The notes under the pieces: generated by a model | Seen by the model: only the letters and a program-made list of their open reading frames with translations | What the model was told of the DNA's origin: nothing | Databases searched by the model: none | Shown: positions 16,349-25,627 of the stretch, piece after piece | Layout of the letters: each line of letters starts with the position of its first letter | How positions within the stretch are numbered: the first letter of the stretch is position 1 | Program-made: the position numbers and the translations under genes | Assembly (NCBI RefSeq): GCF_903815225.1 | Contig: NZ_LR813084.1 | Span: 5,418,001-5,482,000, forward strand | Source: Delftia tsuruhatensis | GTDB taxonomy: Bacteria; Pseudomonadota; Gammaproteobacteria; Burkholderiales; Burkholderiaceae_C | DNA: 64,000 nucleotides | Direction of reading: 5' to 3'

Positions 16349-17293
16349 ATGCACGACTTCGACCCGCAACGCCTGCTGTCGCGGCTGCGCTTCAAGCACC
16401 TGCAACTGCTGCTGGCCCTGCGCCAGGGCGGCAGCCTGCGCGCCGCGGCCGGCCTCATGCACCTGACCCAGCCCGCGCTGAGCAAGGCGCTGGGCGAGAT
16501 CGAGGCGGCCTTCGGCGTGCCCCTGTTCGTGCGCCATGCGCGCGGGCTGGAGCCCACCGCGCAGGGCGAGATCGCCCTGCGCGGCGCGGCCATGCTGCTG
16601 GCCGAGCTGACACACCTGGGCCAGGAGGCTGCCCAGCGGTCGGCCATCACGCTGCTGCGCATCGGCACCCCGCCCTTCGTCGCCCAGGGCTACCTGCCCG
16701 GCGTGCTGGCCCGCATGGCCCGCCAGCAGCCCCATATCCGGGTACAGCTCAAGGAAGAGCGCGTGCCCCTGCTCGTGCAATGCCTGCTGGACGGACAGCT
16801 CGACGCCCTCATCACCAGCTACCCCACCGAGCTGCCCGAAGCCGCAGGCCAGCCCCTGCGCTACGAAAAACTGTTCGACACCGGCTTTGCCGTCATCGCC
16901 CCCTTGGACCACCCGGCAGGCCGCGCACGCGGCAACCGCTGGGAAGACCTGGCACGCCAGCCGTGGATCCTGCCCGCACCCAGCTCCATGCTGCGCCGCA
17001 TGATGGAAGAGGTGTTCCGCCGCGAAGGCGTGATGGCGCCCACCCCGGTGATCGAATCCACCAGCCCGTTCACCAACCTGCAGCTGGTGCGCGCCGGCCT
17101 GGGGCTGAGCGCCGTGCCCGAATCCACGCTGCAGGCCTCGCCCCGCGCGCTGGGCGTGCGCAGGCTGCACGTCACGCCCGCCATCTCCACGGGCCCCGTG
17201 GCCCTGATCTACCGCAGCGCCGTCGCCAACCCGCGCGTGCAACTGCTGCGCGACACGCTGGGCCTGACGCCCGAGGAACCCCAACCGCCGTAG
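16349..17293 (+). CDS. LysR family transcriptional regulator
   Basis: A 314-residue regulator. Winged helix-turn-helix at residues about 15-75 ('HLQLLLALRQGGSLRAAAGL', 'THLTQPALSKALGEIEAAFG'-type motif), then a two-lobed ligand-binding domain ('LRIGTPPFVAQGYLPGVLAR', 'DALITSYPTE', 'AGLGLSAVPESTL'). It points away from the Bug/CoA-transferase/AcuI-like group and probably activates it in response to the substrate or a CoA ester. Confidence 0.92.
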   Translation: MHDFDPQRLLSRLRFKHLQLLLALRQGGSLRAAAGLMHLTQPALSKALGEIEAAFGVPLFVRHARGLEPTAQGEIALRGAAMLLAELTHLGQEAAQRSAITLLRIGTPPFVAQGYLPGVLARMARQQPHIRVQLKEERVPLLVQCLLDGQLDALITSYPTELPEAAGQPLRYEKLFDTGFAVIAPLDHPAGRARGNRWEDLARQPWILPAPSSMLRRMMEEVFRREGVMAPTPVIESTSPFTNLQLVRAGLGLSAVPESTLQASPRALGVRRLHVTPAISTGPVALIYRSAVANPRVQLLRDTLGLTPEEPQPP

Positions 17294-17442
17294 TCGACCA
17301 GGGCATGGCCTGTCCTTTTTTGCAAAACAGCACTGACCCGGCCTCCATGCAGATGCGACAGCTCCTGCCCTGCCCCAGCCACTAAGATCGGTCCCCAACC
17401 AAAAACAGCCTGGCCCCGCCAAGCACCGGAGGAGACAACACC

Positions 17443-18201
17443 ATGTGGGACATCGCCCTGCTCATGACCGCCGCCTTCGTGGCCGGCGCGCTCAACGCCG
17501 TCGCCGGAGGCGGCAGCTTCCTGACCCTGCCCGCCCTGGTCTTCACCGGCGTGCCACCCGTGGCCGCCAATGCCACGGGTACCGTGGCCCTGCTGCCCGG
17601 CTACGCGGCCGGCGCCTGGGGCTTCCGGCAGGATATCGAACCCCCACCCGGGCTGGGCATGCGCGGCGTCATCGCGCTGTCGCTGCTGGGCGGCTCGCTG
17701 GGCGCGGCCCTGCTGCTGGTCACGCCCGACCACCTGTTCCGCAAGGTCGTCCCCTGGCTGCTGCTGGCCGCCACCGCCATGTTCGCCTTCGCGCCCCAGC
17801 TGCGCCGCTGGGCATCGAAGGGCGCCAGCGAGCATGCAGCCCATGCCAGCCCCATCAAGGCCGGCGCCGGCATGCTGGCCGTGGCCCTCTACGGCGGCTA
17901 CTTCAACGGCGGCCTGGGCATCCTGCTGCTGGCCCTGTTCGGCCTGCTGGGCCAGACCCGGCTGCACGCCATGAACGGCATGAAGAACCTGGTCTCCGCC
18001 CTGCTCACCGCCATCGCCGTCGCCATCTATGCGGCCGGCGGCGTGGTGCAGTGGGAACAGGCCCTGGTCATGATGGTGGCCGCCACCGCCGGCGGCTACG
18101 GCGGCGCCCGCCTGGCACGCCGCATCCCGCCCGAATGGCTGCGCGCGGGCATCGTGCTGACGGGGCTGGTGATGGCGGGGGTGTTTTTCTGGCGGCAGTG
18201 A
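17443..18201 (+). CDS. TSUP (TauE/SafE) family membrane permease
   Basis: A 252-residue inner-membrane protein of the sulfite exporter TauE/SafE family, which moves small anions such as sulfite, sulfoacetate or other organic anions. The family motifs 'AGALNAVAGGGSFLTLPALV' near the N-terminus and 'YGGYFNGGLGILLLALFGLL' in the second half mark its two internal repeats; about eight hydrophobic segments. Strong ribosome binding site (GGAGGAGA). Substrate unknown. Confidence 0.9.
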   Translation: MWDIALLMTAAFVAGALNAVAGGGSFLTLPALVFTGVPPVAANATGTVALLPGYAAGAWGFRQDIEPPPGLGMRGVIALSLLGGSLGAALLLVTPDHLFRKVVPWLLLAATAMFAFAPQLRRWASKGASEHAAHASPIKAGAGMLAVALYGGYFNGGLGILLLALFGLLGQTRLHAMNGMKNLVSALLTAIAVAIYAAGGVVQWEQALVMMVAATAGGYGGARLARRIPPEWLRAGIVLTGLVMAGVFFWRQ

Positions 18202-18464
18202 GGCGAGGGCGTGTGCCAGGCTTTCCTGGCCTGTGCCCTGGGCTTCGGCGCCTGCAAAATCTCGGCGCCCCTGCGCGCGACATCACTTCTCCATGGCCCG
18301 TCTTGCTGCGCAAAGAGCCGCAGGCTGCACGCCTGATCAAGGTACTCAAACGCCACGACGTACCATTGGAAGTCATCGAGCAATCCCAACGGGAAGCAGC
18401 AGCGCAGCGGCCCGCGTGCCTGAAGCCGGTGCACAGGCACGCATATCACCTCTCAGGAAATGCC

Positions 18465-18725
18465 ATGGAAGCACTCGCCTATCTTGTCTTTGCCTTGCTG
18501 GAATTCGTTGCCCTGTTCACCGCACAGGCGCTGATTCATCTTTTCAGCCGGGGCCGCTGGCAAAGCGAAGGCATTCATTCCGACAGGCACCGCATCCACA
18601 GCGGTGCTGGCGCGCTTTCGTACAGGATCGGTGGCCGGCGCGTCATCACCACGGCAGGCCAATCGGTGATCGGGTTCGCGTTCTATTTCGCGGCCGTCAG
18701 CCTTGCCATCTACTGGCTGTCCTGA
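18465..18725 (+). CDS. Small membrane protein of unknown function
   Basis: An 86-residue protein with two hydrophobic segments (residues about 3-27, 'YLVFALLEFVALFTAQALIH', and 63-85, 'TAGQSVIGFAFYFAAVSLAI') flanking a basic, His/Arg-rich loop. AGGA precedes the ATG. The same frame stays open upstream to about 18300 ('LIKVLKRHDVPLEVIEQSQR') and looks protein-like, so the gene may be a truncated or longer form. I recognise no family. Apart from this extension the 260 bases before it hold nothing recognisable. It lies next to the old end of the CRISPR array. Confidence 0.5.
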   Translation: MEALAYLVFALLEFVALFTAQALIHLFSRGRWQSEGIHSDRHRIHSGAGALSYRIGGRRVITTAGQSVIGFAFYFAAVSLAIYWLS

Positions 18726-18768
18726 CGAAAAAACGCCTTGCTACCATCTCCGTATGCCTACTCATATG

Positions 18769-18805
18769 CACAGTCCTGTGCCTATCGCCAAAGATAGGCG
18801 ATAGG
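18769..18805 (-). terminator. Inverted repeats at the distal end of the CRISPR array
   Basis: CACAG-TC-CTGTG (18769-18780) and CCTATCGCC (18781-18789) / GGCGATAGG (18797-18805), a 9-bp stem with a 7-base loop, lie just beyond the last, degenerate repeat on the side where crRNA precursor transcription would end. There is no long T-run, so termination there is a guess. Confidence 0.35.
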
Positions 18806-18833
18806 ACGGGGCCGGGGAATCAGGGGGCTATCT

Positions 18834-21800
18834 CATCTGAGCTGCCTACGCGGCAGCGAACGGCCACATGGAAATCACCGGCACTGCCCCCACTTTCTGA
18901 GCTGCCTACGCGGCAGCGAACGCCCGGGGTTCGTGAAGTCAACCTACCCAGCATTTCTGAGCTGCCTACGCGGCAGCGAACCGTTGGGGTCAGCCTAGGC
19001 GTTACTTGGCCGTTTTCTGAGCTGCCTACGCGGCAGCGAACATCGCCAACTGCCTGGCAGGACGTGGCTATAGTTTCTGAGCTGCCTACGCGGCAGCGAA
19101 CTGCCGGGGCCACGCCACCGGGACAACGAACTGTTTCTGAGCTGCCTACGCGGCAGCGAACAAGGCCGGCAGCGTCACTGACACCGAGCCGTTTTTCTGA
19201 GCTGCCTACGCGGCAGCGAACGAGGGGATGACGGCCGAATATGTGAGGCACAATTTCTGAGCTGCCTACGCGGCAGCGAACGCAAATGCCGCATTCATCG
19301 CAGAGGCCGGCACTTTCTGAGCTGCCTACGCGGCAGCGAACGGGAGACCTGGTACTGGTCGGGCTACAGCGAATTTCTGAGCTGCCTACGCGGCAGCGAA
19401 CATGAGCAACCAGATCACGACCGTGGACCAGCTTTTCTGAGCTGCCTACGCGGCAGCGAACCGCCCAACAGTCGAATAGACATCCGCAGGACATTTCTGA
19501 GCTGCCTACGCGGCAGCGAACACGACGTGCCCGAAGGCGGTGGTGGCCCCTCGTTTCTGAGCTGCCTACGCGGCAGCGAACGAGCGAAGAAGCCGCAGGA
19601 CGCCAGCGTCACGTTTCTGAGCTGCCTACGCGGCAGCGAACCCGAGACAACCCGTTTTCCACGAAGAGCCGCGTTTCTGAGCTGCCTACGCGGCAGCGAA
19701 CTGCGCCGTACAGACCGACCCGCTTCCAGTTGCTTTCTGAGCTGCCTACGCGGCAGCGAACAGGATGTTCAGACACCAGAGGAATGTCCGGCTTTTCTGA
19801 GCTGCCTACGCGGCAGCGAACTCGAAGGCAAGGCCTGCACGTTCGCGCGTCCTTTTCTGAGCTGCCTACGCGGCAGCGAACCGCAGGTCTACTACAACTA
19901 CCCGTACAGCCACTTTCTGAGCTGCCTACGCGGCAGCGAACAGGAGTTCCTGACGATCAACCGCGCGAAGACATTTCTGAGCTGCCTACGCGGCAGCGAA
20001 CTGCTTGGCGAGGCCATCACCGACTTGGTGAAATTTCTGAGCTGCCTACGCGGCAGCGAACACTCCTTCCGGGGTGCACCTGGGCGACAAGACTTTCTGA
20101 GCTGCCTACGCGGCAGCGAACATGACTTCGTGGCCAGAGGAGTGAGGGGGATATTTCTGAGCTGCCTACGCGGCAGCGAACGCGATGTTGGCTGGCTGCC
20201 AGACATTCCCTCATTTCTGAGCTGCCTACGCGGCAGCGAACGTTGCGGCCTTCAATGACGGCGCCGATGGTCATTTCTGAGCTGCCTACGCGGCAGCGAA
20301 CACAGGCTTTGCGCGGCTCTTGAGCATCGTTCTTTTCTGAGCTGCCTACGCGGCAGCGAACCAGAGCTCAGCGCCGCGCGGCAAAGAAGCAGCTTTCTGA
20401 GCTGCCTACGCGGCAGCGAACCAATCCAACTCGGCCGCTGTCTCCTTCAGCTTTTTCTGAGCTGCCTACGCGGCAGCGAACGGCGCGGGACAAATCAAGG
20501 TCCGTGCAAAGCATTTCTGAGCTGCCTACGCGGCAGCGAACTCCAAATACGATTCGACAAAGTTCCATCTGTCTTTCTGAGCTGCCTACGCGGCAGCGAA
20601 CTAAATAGCGGCTGAATCTCTGGAGCCTTGACTTTTCTGAGCTGCCTACGCGGCAGCGAACAGAAGGAACGCCCACGGCCACCCTCTACCCAGTTTCTGA
20701 GCTGCCTACGCGGCAGCGAACGGCGTGCTGATTGAGAACCGGCCGGCCATCGATTTCTGAGCTGCCTACGCGGCAGCGAACCGCAAATTACATGACGCTA
20801 CGCGCTGCAATCATTTCTGAGCTGCCTACGCGGCAGCGAACAATCGATGTTGCAAGCGATGCGTGCCGCGAGTTTTCTGAGCTGCCTACGCGGCAGCGAA
20901 CATAGCTAGCCCCCTGCCGCAGACGCGAGGACATTTCTGAGCTGCCTACGCGGCAGCGAACATCCTTACGGCGCGGAGCCTGTCCTCGTGGATTTTCTGA
21001 GCTGCCTACGCGGCAGCGAACGCAGGGCGCATCCCTTCGGGACCGGGCTCTATTTTCTGAGCTGCCTACGCGGCAGCGAACAATTTCGTTCCCGGTCTTG
21101 CTGTGCTCGTGTGTTTCTGAGCTGCCTACGCGGCAGCGAACTGGGCCGCCATCCTTGCCAGACAGCTCCTGGCTTTCTGAGCTGCCTACGCGGCAGCGAA
21201 CTCCGTCGCGGACTTGGTGACACGCGATGACTTTTTCTGAGCTGCCTACGCGGCAGCGAACAGCGAGACCGCCAGCAGGGGCTGCCGCGCGCTTTTCTGA
21301 GCTGCCTACGCGGCAGCGAACTCCGGGGTTCGTGAAGTCAACCAACACGACTGTTTCTGAGCTGCCTACGCGGCAGCGAACGACCCTGCACATGCCTTCA
21401 TGGCATCGATGGTTTTCTGAGCTGCCTACGCGGCAGCGAACGTACCGTGCGTACAAATGCTGCCCTAAGTGTTTTTCTGAGCTGCCTACGCGGCAGCGAA
21501 CCTCACGGGCAACACCAACGCGCGGCCCTTCGTTTTCTGAGCTGCCTACGCGGCAGCGAACTTCGTGGACAACCTGCGCGCCGTCGTGCTGTATTTCTGA
21601 GCTGCCTACGCGGCAGCGAACCAGGGCGCACAGGGCACGCGGCTGCAGATCGATTTCTGAGCTGCCTACGCGGCAGCGAACCTCGACGCATACGCACTCT
21701 GCCGGTCCACATTTTTCTGAGCTGCCTACGCGGCAGCGAACGCATCACGAAGAAGCAGCGCCAGGGCAAGGGCTTTCTGAGCTGCCTACGCGGCAGCGAA

Positions 21801-23842
21801 CGATGATGCCGCTTTGGCCCCTGGCTTCAAGCTTTTCTGAGCTGCCTACGCGGCAGCGAACCATGGAGTGGGACGAAAAAAACCACTGGCAATTTTCTGA
21901 GCTGCCTACGCGGCAGCGAACGGTCACGCGCGCCCATTCGTCGTCCGTGAGCTTTTCTGAGCTGCCTACGCGGCAGCGAACGGCAGACTGATGCTTCAGA
22001 TTCTGGGAGCGATTTTCTGAGCTGCCTACGCGGCAGCGAACGACGTGACCAACAACGGCGGCGCCGGTGGCACTTTCTGAGCTGCCTACGCGGCAGCGAA
22101 CGCAAACGCAAGCCGGTGCCCGTCATCACACCTTTTCTGAGCTGCCTACGCGGCAGCGAACTAGTGATGCATGCGATGAGTGGCGTACTCTTCTTTCTGA
22201 GCTGCCTACGCGGCAGCGAACTGCAGCTTTAGCGCAGGCGCCGCGGCCGCAGCTTTCTGAGCTGCCTACGCGGCAGCGAACAATGGCAGCGTGAGCACGA
22301 ATGCGCAGCTCCTTTTCTGAGCTGCCTACGCGGCAGCGAACCTCGAAGCTCAGCAAGACAGCGTTGCAGCTCATTTCTGAGCTGCCTACGCGGCAGCGAA
22401 CCTCGAAGCTCAGCAAGACAGCGTTGCAGCTCATTTCTGAGCTGCCTACGCGGCAGCGAACCGATCCCGTTGGCGGTATGGGCAAGTTGTGGTTTTCTGA
22501 GCTGCCTACGCGGCAGCGAACACCCAGCTCCATCGCAAGCGCGCCAGCGGGCATTTCTGAGCTGCCTACGCGGCAGCGAACAGACCCCCGGCGCAGGGCT
22601 GTTGGCCGGCTTGTTTCTGAGCTGCCTACGCGGCAGCGAACTCGTGCGATGCCCCAAACGCTTGCCTGCGTCTTTTCTGAGCTGCCTACGCGGCAGCGAA
22701 CCTGGCGCAGGTGCTCCAGCTCGGTGATGCTGCTTTCTGAGCTGCCTACGCGGCAGCGAACGCTCCAAAAAAAGAAGGTATTGAATGGATTTTTTTCTGA
22801 GCTGCCTACGCGGCAGCGAACACCGCAAGGCACCGAGACACTCCCAGAGCACCTTTCTGAGCTGCCTACGCGGCAGCGAACAGGACCATCGAGCCACAAT
22901 TCTTTCGCTTTCTTTTCTGAGCTGCCTACGCGGCAGCGAACTGCTGCGCTCCCGTTGCCCCAGCGTCGGTACTTTTCTGAGCTGCCTACGCGGCAGCGAA
23001 CGCCTTCTTCGCAGCGGGAAGGTCGAAGTGGATTTTCTGAGCTGCCTACGCGGCAGCGAACGAAGTGCGGCGCATGGCCCCATCCGCCCTCGATTTCTGA
23101 GCTGCCTACGCGGCAGCGAACGCGACGATGACAACGGGCACGTGCTGCACAACTTTCTGAGCTGCCTACGCGGCAGCGAACACTGGTCGCGAACAACGGC
23201 AAGGACGTGCCATTTTCTGAGCTGCCTACGCGGCAGCGAACTGAGGGCGCAATCTACCGCCATGAAATCACTATTTCTGAGCTGCCTACGCGGCAGCGAA
23301 CTTTCCGCGCCAATTCTCAAACTCTTTTTGTAATTTCTGAGCTGCCTACGCGGCAGCGAACGTGTAGGCACAACACGAACTCCCGGCTGAATCCTTTCTG
23401 AGCTGCCTACGCGGCAGCGAACGCCCTGATCAAGGGCGCACTTGACCAGGTTGATTTCTGAGCTGCCTACGCGGCAGCGAACATGGGACCGGGAACGAAA
23501 CGCGCTATCCACCATTTCTGAGCTGCCTACGCGGCAGCGAACCCCGCACTCCATCACCGCCAGCCCAGCTTGCTTTTCTGAGCTGCCTACGCGGCAGCGA
23601 ACGGAACGAAACGCGGCAAGAGTTGACATGGGGCTTTCTGAGCTGCCTACGCGGCAGCGAACGCGGTGCGCTCTCTCACTGAGCCGCTGGACACTTTCTG
23701 AGCTGCCTACGCGGCAGCGAACGGCAAGCTGCCGGTGTTGCGCAAGTACCTGGATTTCTGAGCTGCCTACGCGGCAGCGAACTTGAAGCGCCCCATCACG
23801 GCGCGCACCGTAGATTTCTGAGCTGCCTACGCGGCAGCGAAC
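18834..23842 (-). CRISPR. Type I-F CRISPR array, 84 repeats and 83 spacers
   Basis: Repeats are 28 bases with a strict 60-base period. Read on the minus strand they begin GTTCGCTGCCGC, have the I-F stem CTGCCGC-GTAG-GCAG region and end CTCAGAAA. Repeats start at 18834 and every 60 bases to 23334, then at 23395 and every 60 to 23815. Spacers are 32 bases, except one of 33 (23362-23394). All repeats look identical except the leftmost (18834-18861), altered in its last two bases, which marks the old end. The leader and newest spacers are at the right, beside cas6f. Transcription is leftward and processing is by Cas6f. Spacers 22342-22373 and 22402-22433 are identical. Confidence 0.98.
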
Positions 23843-23972
23843 TAGACAAAAATCCTCCCAATTCATGGATTTTTAAAGAACTTTCACCCCAAACCCGAAA
23901 ACACCCCAAAATTCCGAGGCGTCGCCAAGTTGTTGATTTGAAAGGCGACCCCACAGGCCGCCAGAAAAAGGG
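23843..23972 (-). promoter_or_regulatory. CRISPR leader with IHF-type sites
   Basis: The 130 bases between the newest repeat and the end of cas6f are far richer in A/T than the surroundings. On the minus strand AATCAACAACTTG (23926-23938) matches the IHF consensus WATCAANNNNTTR fully, about 84 bases before the first repeat, and 23859-23871 matches at 12 of 13 positions. IHF bending of the leader is known to guide Cas1-Cas2/3 integration in I-F systems. It probably also holds the promoter for the crRNA precursor. Confidence 0.7.
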
Positions 23973-24539
23973 TCAGAACCAGGGAACAGCAGCTCCCAGG
24001 CTCAGCCCGTAGGTGTTGAAGCCCTCCTGGCCCGCCATGCCCTGCACCGCTTTCTGCTCCACGAACAGGCAAAACGGCTGGCCGGTGCTGGCGCTGCGCA
24101 GTTGCACGTAGGGCAGGTCCGGGGTGCGCTCCACGCTGTCGGGGATGGCGGCAGCGGCCTGCTCGGCGCTTTCTCCCTTGCGGCGCATGCGGCGGCGGCG
24201 CAGGCGGTCGGGGCTGGTCTTGAATTGCCGGCGTTGCACGAGGTAGGGCACGGCGCCCTCTGGTACCAAAGCTGGCGGCGTGCAGTGCACGTGATCGCGC
24301 ATGCCCTGCAGCCAGGGCTGTTCCATCAGGCCGCGCAGCGCAGGTTCACTGCCATGCAGGCGCAGGATGGTGCCCAGAGTGCGTGGACGCAGGCTGTAGC
24401 CGGGAAAGCTGATGCCTATGTCAGCGCTGCCCAGTTGCACCAGGGCGCGGTGCAGCTTGGCGACCAGCGCGCCCAGCAGGTGGGCATGGCTGAACTCCGG
24501 GTCGGGCAGCAGCGTGATGTCGATGTAGTGCGTGGTCAT
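23973..24539 (-). CDS. cas6f: CRISPR endoribonuclease Cas6f (Csy4)
   Basis: A 188-residue RNase that cuts the precursor within each repeat and stays on the crRNA 3' hairpin. The putative general base is H30 (AKLHRAL), matching His29 of the Pseudomonas protein; the Arg-rich helix 'DRLRRRRMRRKGES' (residues 111-124) would read the repeat hairpin, and 'FNTYGLSLG' ends the ferredoxin-like C-terminal part. The start at 24539 lies 5 bases after the csy3 stop. Last gene of the cas operon and next to the leader. Confidence 0.95.
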   Translation of the reverse strand: MTTHYIDITLLPDPEFSHAHLLGALVAKLHRALVQLGSADIGISFPGYSLRPRTLGTILRLHGSEPALRGLMEQPWLQGMRDHVHCTPPALVPEGAVPYLVQRRQFKTSPDRLRRRRMRRKGESAEQAAAAIPDSVERTPDLPYVQLRSASTGQPFCLFVEQKAVQGMAGQEGFNTYGLSLGAAVPWF

Positions 24540-24544
24540 GGCGC

Positions 24545-25573
24545 TCAGCTCGCATCGCCAAACACGCCGCCACGGATCAGCACGGCCATCACGAAATGCT
24601 GCTGCTCCACGGCGGGCGCCTTGTCCTTGAGCAGCCATTCGTCCAGCAGTGTGTAGAAGTCCTGCTTTTGCCTGGGCTGGCGGTAGGCCTTTCCCTGGGT
24701 GGTGACGGAGCCATAGGGCTCGACCGCGATGGGTCCCAGGTCCTGCGCGCCGTCGTACCAGGTGTCGATGGTGCGCAGGGCGTTGCCGATTTTCTGGGAG
24801 TGGATGGCGGCGACTTCCTGGCCCTTTTCGCCGATCTGGTAGAGCGTCTTGCTCTTCTTGGTGCTGGCCTTGTCGAGAATCAGCTCCTGTGACGGGAAGA
24901 CTTCCTGGCCGGCGCCCAGCCGCACGAAGGCCGTGATCTGCAGCAGCACATGGCGCCGGCCGGCCAGGCCGTCGGCGATCACGGCGCCCAGCGACTGGAC
25001 TTGTTCGTCGAGTCCGTCCAGCTTGCGCAGGTTCTGCGCCAAGGCGTCGAAGGACCACGCCTTGGCCGCCTTGCCGTCCTGGAGATGGACCACCTGCACT
25101 TGCACGCTTTCCGCGCCCACGCGGTTGCGCCACAGAAAGCGGCCGCTGGCCAGGTTGGCCGCATAGCGGTTGCCCAGTTCAGTGAATCCGTGGCCCGCCA
25201 CATAGGCATGCACGATCTGCGCCAGCCTGGCCTGGTATTCGGCGCTGTTGCAGGCCGAGGGCGTGCCCGCGCCGGCCAGCACGCGCAGCGTGAACTGCAC
25301 CTTGAGCGTGTCGGCATCGGGGGGCAAGGCGGCTACGTCCACGGTCTGCAGGTTGGGGTTTTCGATGGCGGCGTCGAGCTTGGCGGGGTCCTGGTCCTTG
25401 GTCTTGAGGCGGTTGGAGATGGTGCCGCGCACGGACTTTTCCTGCAGCCGCACGGGTGCCCAGGATGCGGATGCGGCCTGGTCGTCCCAGCGGCCTGCGT
25501 GGAAGACGGCGTCGGAGGGGTCGAGCTTGCGTTCGAAGGCGAGGACGGAAGCGGTCTTGAGAGCGTTCGACAT
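24545..25573 (-). CDS. csy3: Type I-F Cascade backbone protein Csy3 (Cas7f)
   Basis: A 342-residue protein, present in six copies along the crRNA in the I-F surveillance complex of other species. It starts MSNALKTASVLAFERKLDPS, the standard Csy3 opening, with the further signatures 'QEKSVRGTISNRLK', 'NRYAANLASGRFLWRNRVGA' and 'FPSQELILDK'. The ATG at 25573 is chosen on this basis. It lies 54 bases downstream of csy2. Confidence 0.97.
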   Translation of the reverse strand: MSNALKTASVLAFERKLDPSDAVFHAGRWDDQAASASWAPVRLQEKSVRGTISNRLKTKDQDPAKLDAAIENPNLQTVDVAALPPDADTLKVQFTLRVLAGAGTPSACNSAEYQARLAQIVHAYVAGHGFTELGNRYAANLASGRFLWRNRVGAESVQVQVVHLQDGKAAKAWSFDALAQNLRKLDGLDEQVQSLGAVIADGLAGRRHVLLQITAFVRLGAGQEVFPSQELILDKASTKKSKTLYQIGEKGQEVAAIHSQKIGNALRTIDTWYDGAQDLGPIAVEPYGSVTTQGKAYRQPRQKQDFYTLLDEWLLKDKAPAVEQQHFVMAVLIRGGVFGDAS

Positions 25574-25627
25574 GGTGATCAATCCTTGGGCAATGCGTTG
25601 TGAAGGTCGGAGCAAAGAGGACGGTGC

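Noticed and set aside
18834-23842. Possible self-targeting spacers against genes in this window
   Set aside because: None was noticed by eye, but a systematic comparison was not possible, so nothing is claimed.
18834-23866. Long repetitive reading frames across the array (units such as SELPTRQRT, FLSCLRGSE, VRCRVGSSE, SLPRRQLRK)
   Set aside because: They arise because the repeat lacks stops and the 60-base period is a multiple of three. They are CRISPR repeats, not repeat proteins.
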